A program made the translations under genes and the position numbers. 64,000 nt of DNA, from positions 17,498,013-17,562,012 of the forward strand of contig NC_092577.1 in assembly GCF_037975245.1 (NCBI RefSeq). Reading direction: 5' to 3'. This document shows positions 62,987 through 64,000 of the stretch, in pieces. This DNA is from Apostichopus japonicus (lineage: Eukaryota; Echinodermata; Holothuroidea; Aspidochirotida; Stichopodidae). Numbering within the stretch: position 1 is the stretch's first letter; each line of letters starts with the position of its first letter. A model generated the notes under the pieces. That model was not told the DNA's origin. It did no database searches and saw only the letters and a list, made by a program, of their open reading frames with translations.

Positions 62987-63268
62987 TTATTTTCATAATT
63001 GATAACACTATGTTGCCACGACGATGAGAAATTGAAATGGCCTTCATTGTCTTTCCACAAGGAAAGTGTCTTGCCACGAGGAAAGCGATTTGAAAATCGA
63101 ATATATTAATAAATAACTCGTTTGTTTTTATATATTCGAATTTTCTACATATAGATGTAAAATATAGATTAACATAATATATATTAAATCCATTCATGTA
63201 TAATATATATATTAAATCCACTAATCATAACCTACCAGACAACTAGCCTACATTTCGCCTCTTGGAAT

Positions 63269-63388
63269 GTCTACGGCCACATCACGATGACTATACCGGT
63301 TCTCGTCCGATCACCGAAGTCAAGCAACGTAGAGCGCAGTCAGTACTTGGATGGGTGACCGCCTGGGAATACTGGGTGCCGTAGGCTT
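63269..63388 (+). rRNA. 5S rRNA gene, helix II variant
   Basis: C12 A19 A50 A70 T114. A 282-base spacer follows. Confidence 0.95.
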
Positions 63389-63670
63389 TTATTTTCATAA
63401 TTGATAACACTATGTTGCCACGACGATGAGAAATTGAAATGGCCTTCATTGTCTTTCCACAAGGAAAGTGTCTTGCCACGAGGAAAGCGATTTGAAAATC
63501 GAATATATTAATAAATACCTCGTTTGTTTTTATATATTAGAATTTTCTAGATATATATGTAAAATATAGATTAACATAATATATATTAAATCCATTCATG
63601 TATAATATATATATTAAATCCACTGATCATAACCTACCAGACAAGTAGCCTACATTTCACCTCTTGGAAT

Positions 63671-63790
63671 GTCTACGGCCATATCACGTTGACTATACCG
63701 GTTCTCGTCCGATCACCGAAGTCAAGCAACGTAGAGCGCAGTCAGTACTTGGATGGGTGACCGCCTGGGAATACTGGGTGCCGCAGGCTT
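63671..63790 (+). rRNA. 5S rRNA gene, helix I variant
   Basis: T12 T19 A50 A70 C114. Last gene in the window; 210 bases of long spacer follow to the edge. Confidence 0.95.
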
Positions 63791-64000
63791 TTATTTTCAT
63801 AATTGATAACACTATGTTGCCACGACGATGAGAAATTGAAATGGCCTTCATTGTCTTTCCACAAGGAAAGTGTCTTGCCACGAGGAAAGCGATTTGAAAA
63901 TCGAATATATTAATAAATACCTCGTTTGTTTTTATATATTAGAATTTTCTAGATATATATGTAAAATATAGATTAACATAATATATATTAAATCCATTCA

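Overview
The window is metazoan nuclear DNA, most likely from an aquatic invertebrate. The evidence is 5S rRNA genes of animal type in long tandem arrays, GT-AG introns, a CR1/L2-like LINE, and a DNA transposon with a nine-exon gene. No species can be named from the sequence alone. Almost all of the window is 5S rDNA: 137 full-length copies, one copy cut at the window edge and one split by a transposon, all on the + strand.

Layout: 1-2694 5S units of 402 bases; 2695-7288 LINE copy 1 (ORF2 broken); 7356-18506 mixed 5S array; 18507-23100 LINE copy 2 (intact); 23168-30525 mixed 5S array; 30526-41125 a 10.6-kb DNA transposon lying inside a 5S gene; 41126-56258 mixed 5S array, ending in eight 402-base units; 56259-60852 LINE copy 3 (intact); 60920-64000 mixed 5S array. 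Two spacer types occur. The long one (280-282 bases) is AT-rich with two small hairpins. The short one (66-76 bases) looks like an internal deletion of the long one. The order of unit types recurs, so the array has a higher-order repeat (for example 9705 onward against 14437 onward, offset 4731-4732).

Numbering used for the 5S gene: base 1 is the G of GTCTACGG and base 120 is the second T of the T run. The recurring variable bases are 12 (C/T), 19 (T/A), 50 (A/T), 70 (A/T), 114 (T/C) and an extra GG at 97-99; C39A and T32C are rare. T19 pairs with A59 in helix II and T114 pairs with A5 in helix I. A copy is called 'structure-intact' when it has T19, A50, A70, T114 and no GG. Only 25 copies meet this, nearly all in short-spacer clusters.

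The best find is 30526-41125. It is flanked by a 7-base direct repeat TGGGAAT (5S bases 96-102), and removing it restores a 5S unit of exactly 187 bases, the length of the matching uninterrupted units elsewhere in the window. Its minus-strand gene can be spliced from nine exons into an open frame of 1417 codons. The product has C2H2 fingers, an exonuclease-X-like C-terminal motif, a DUF6729-like cysteine domain and a D, D, DxxH, E pattern typical of Mutator/hAT/Dada-fold transposases. This fits an intact 5S-gene-targeting DNA transposon, perhaps related to the Dada superfamily. The three LINE copies sit at one identical point in the long spacer and share private flanking variants, so they were probably spread by duplication of the array rather than by separate insertions.
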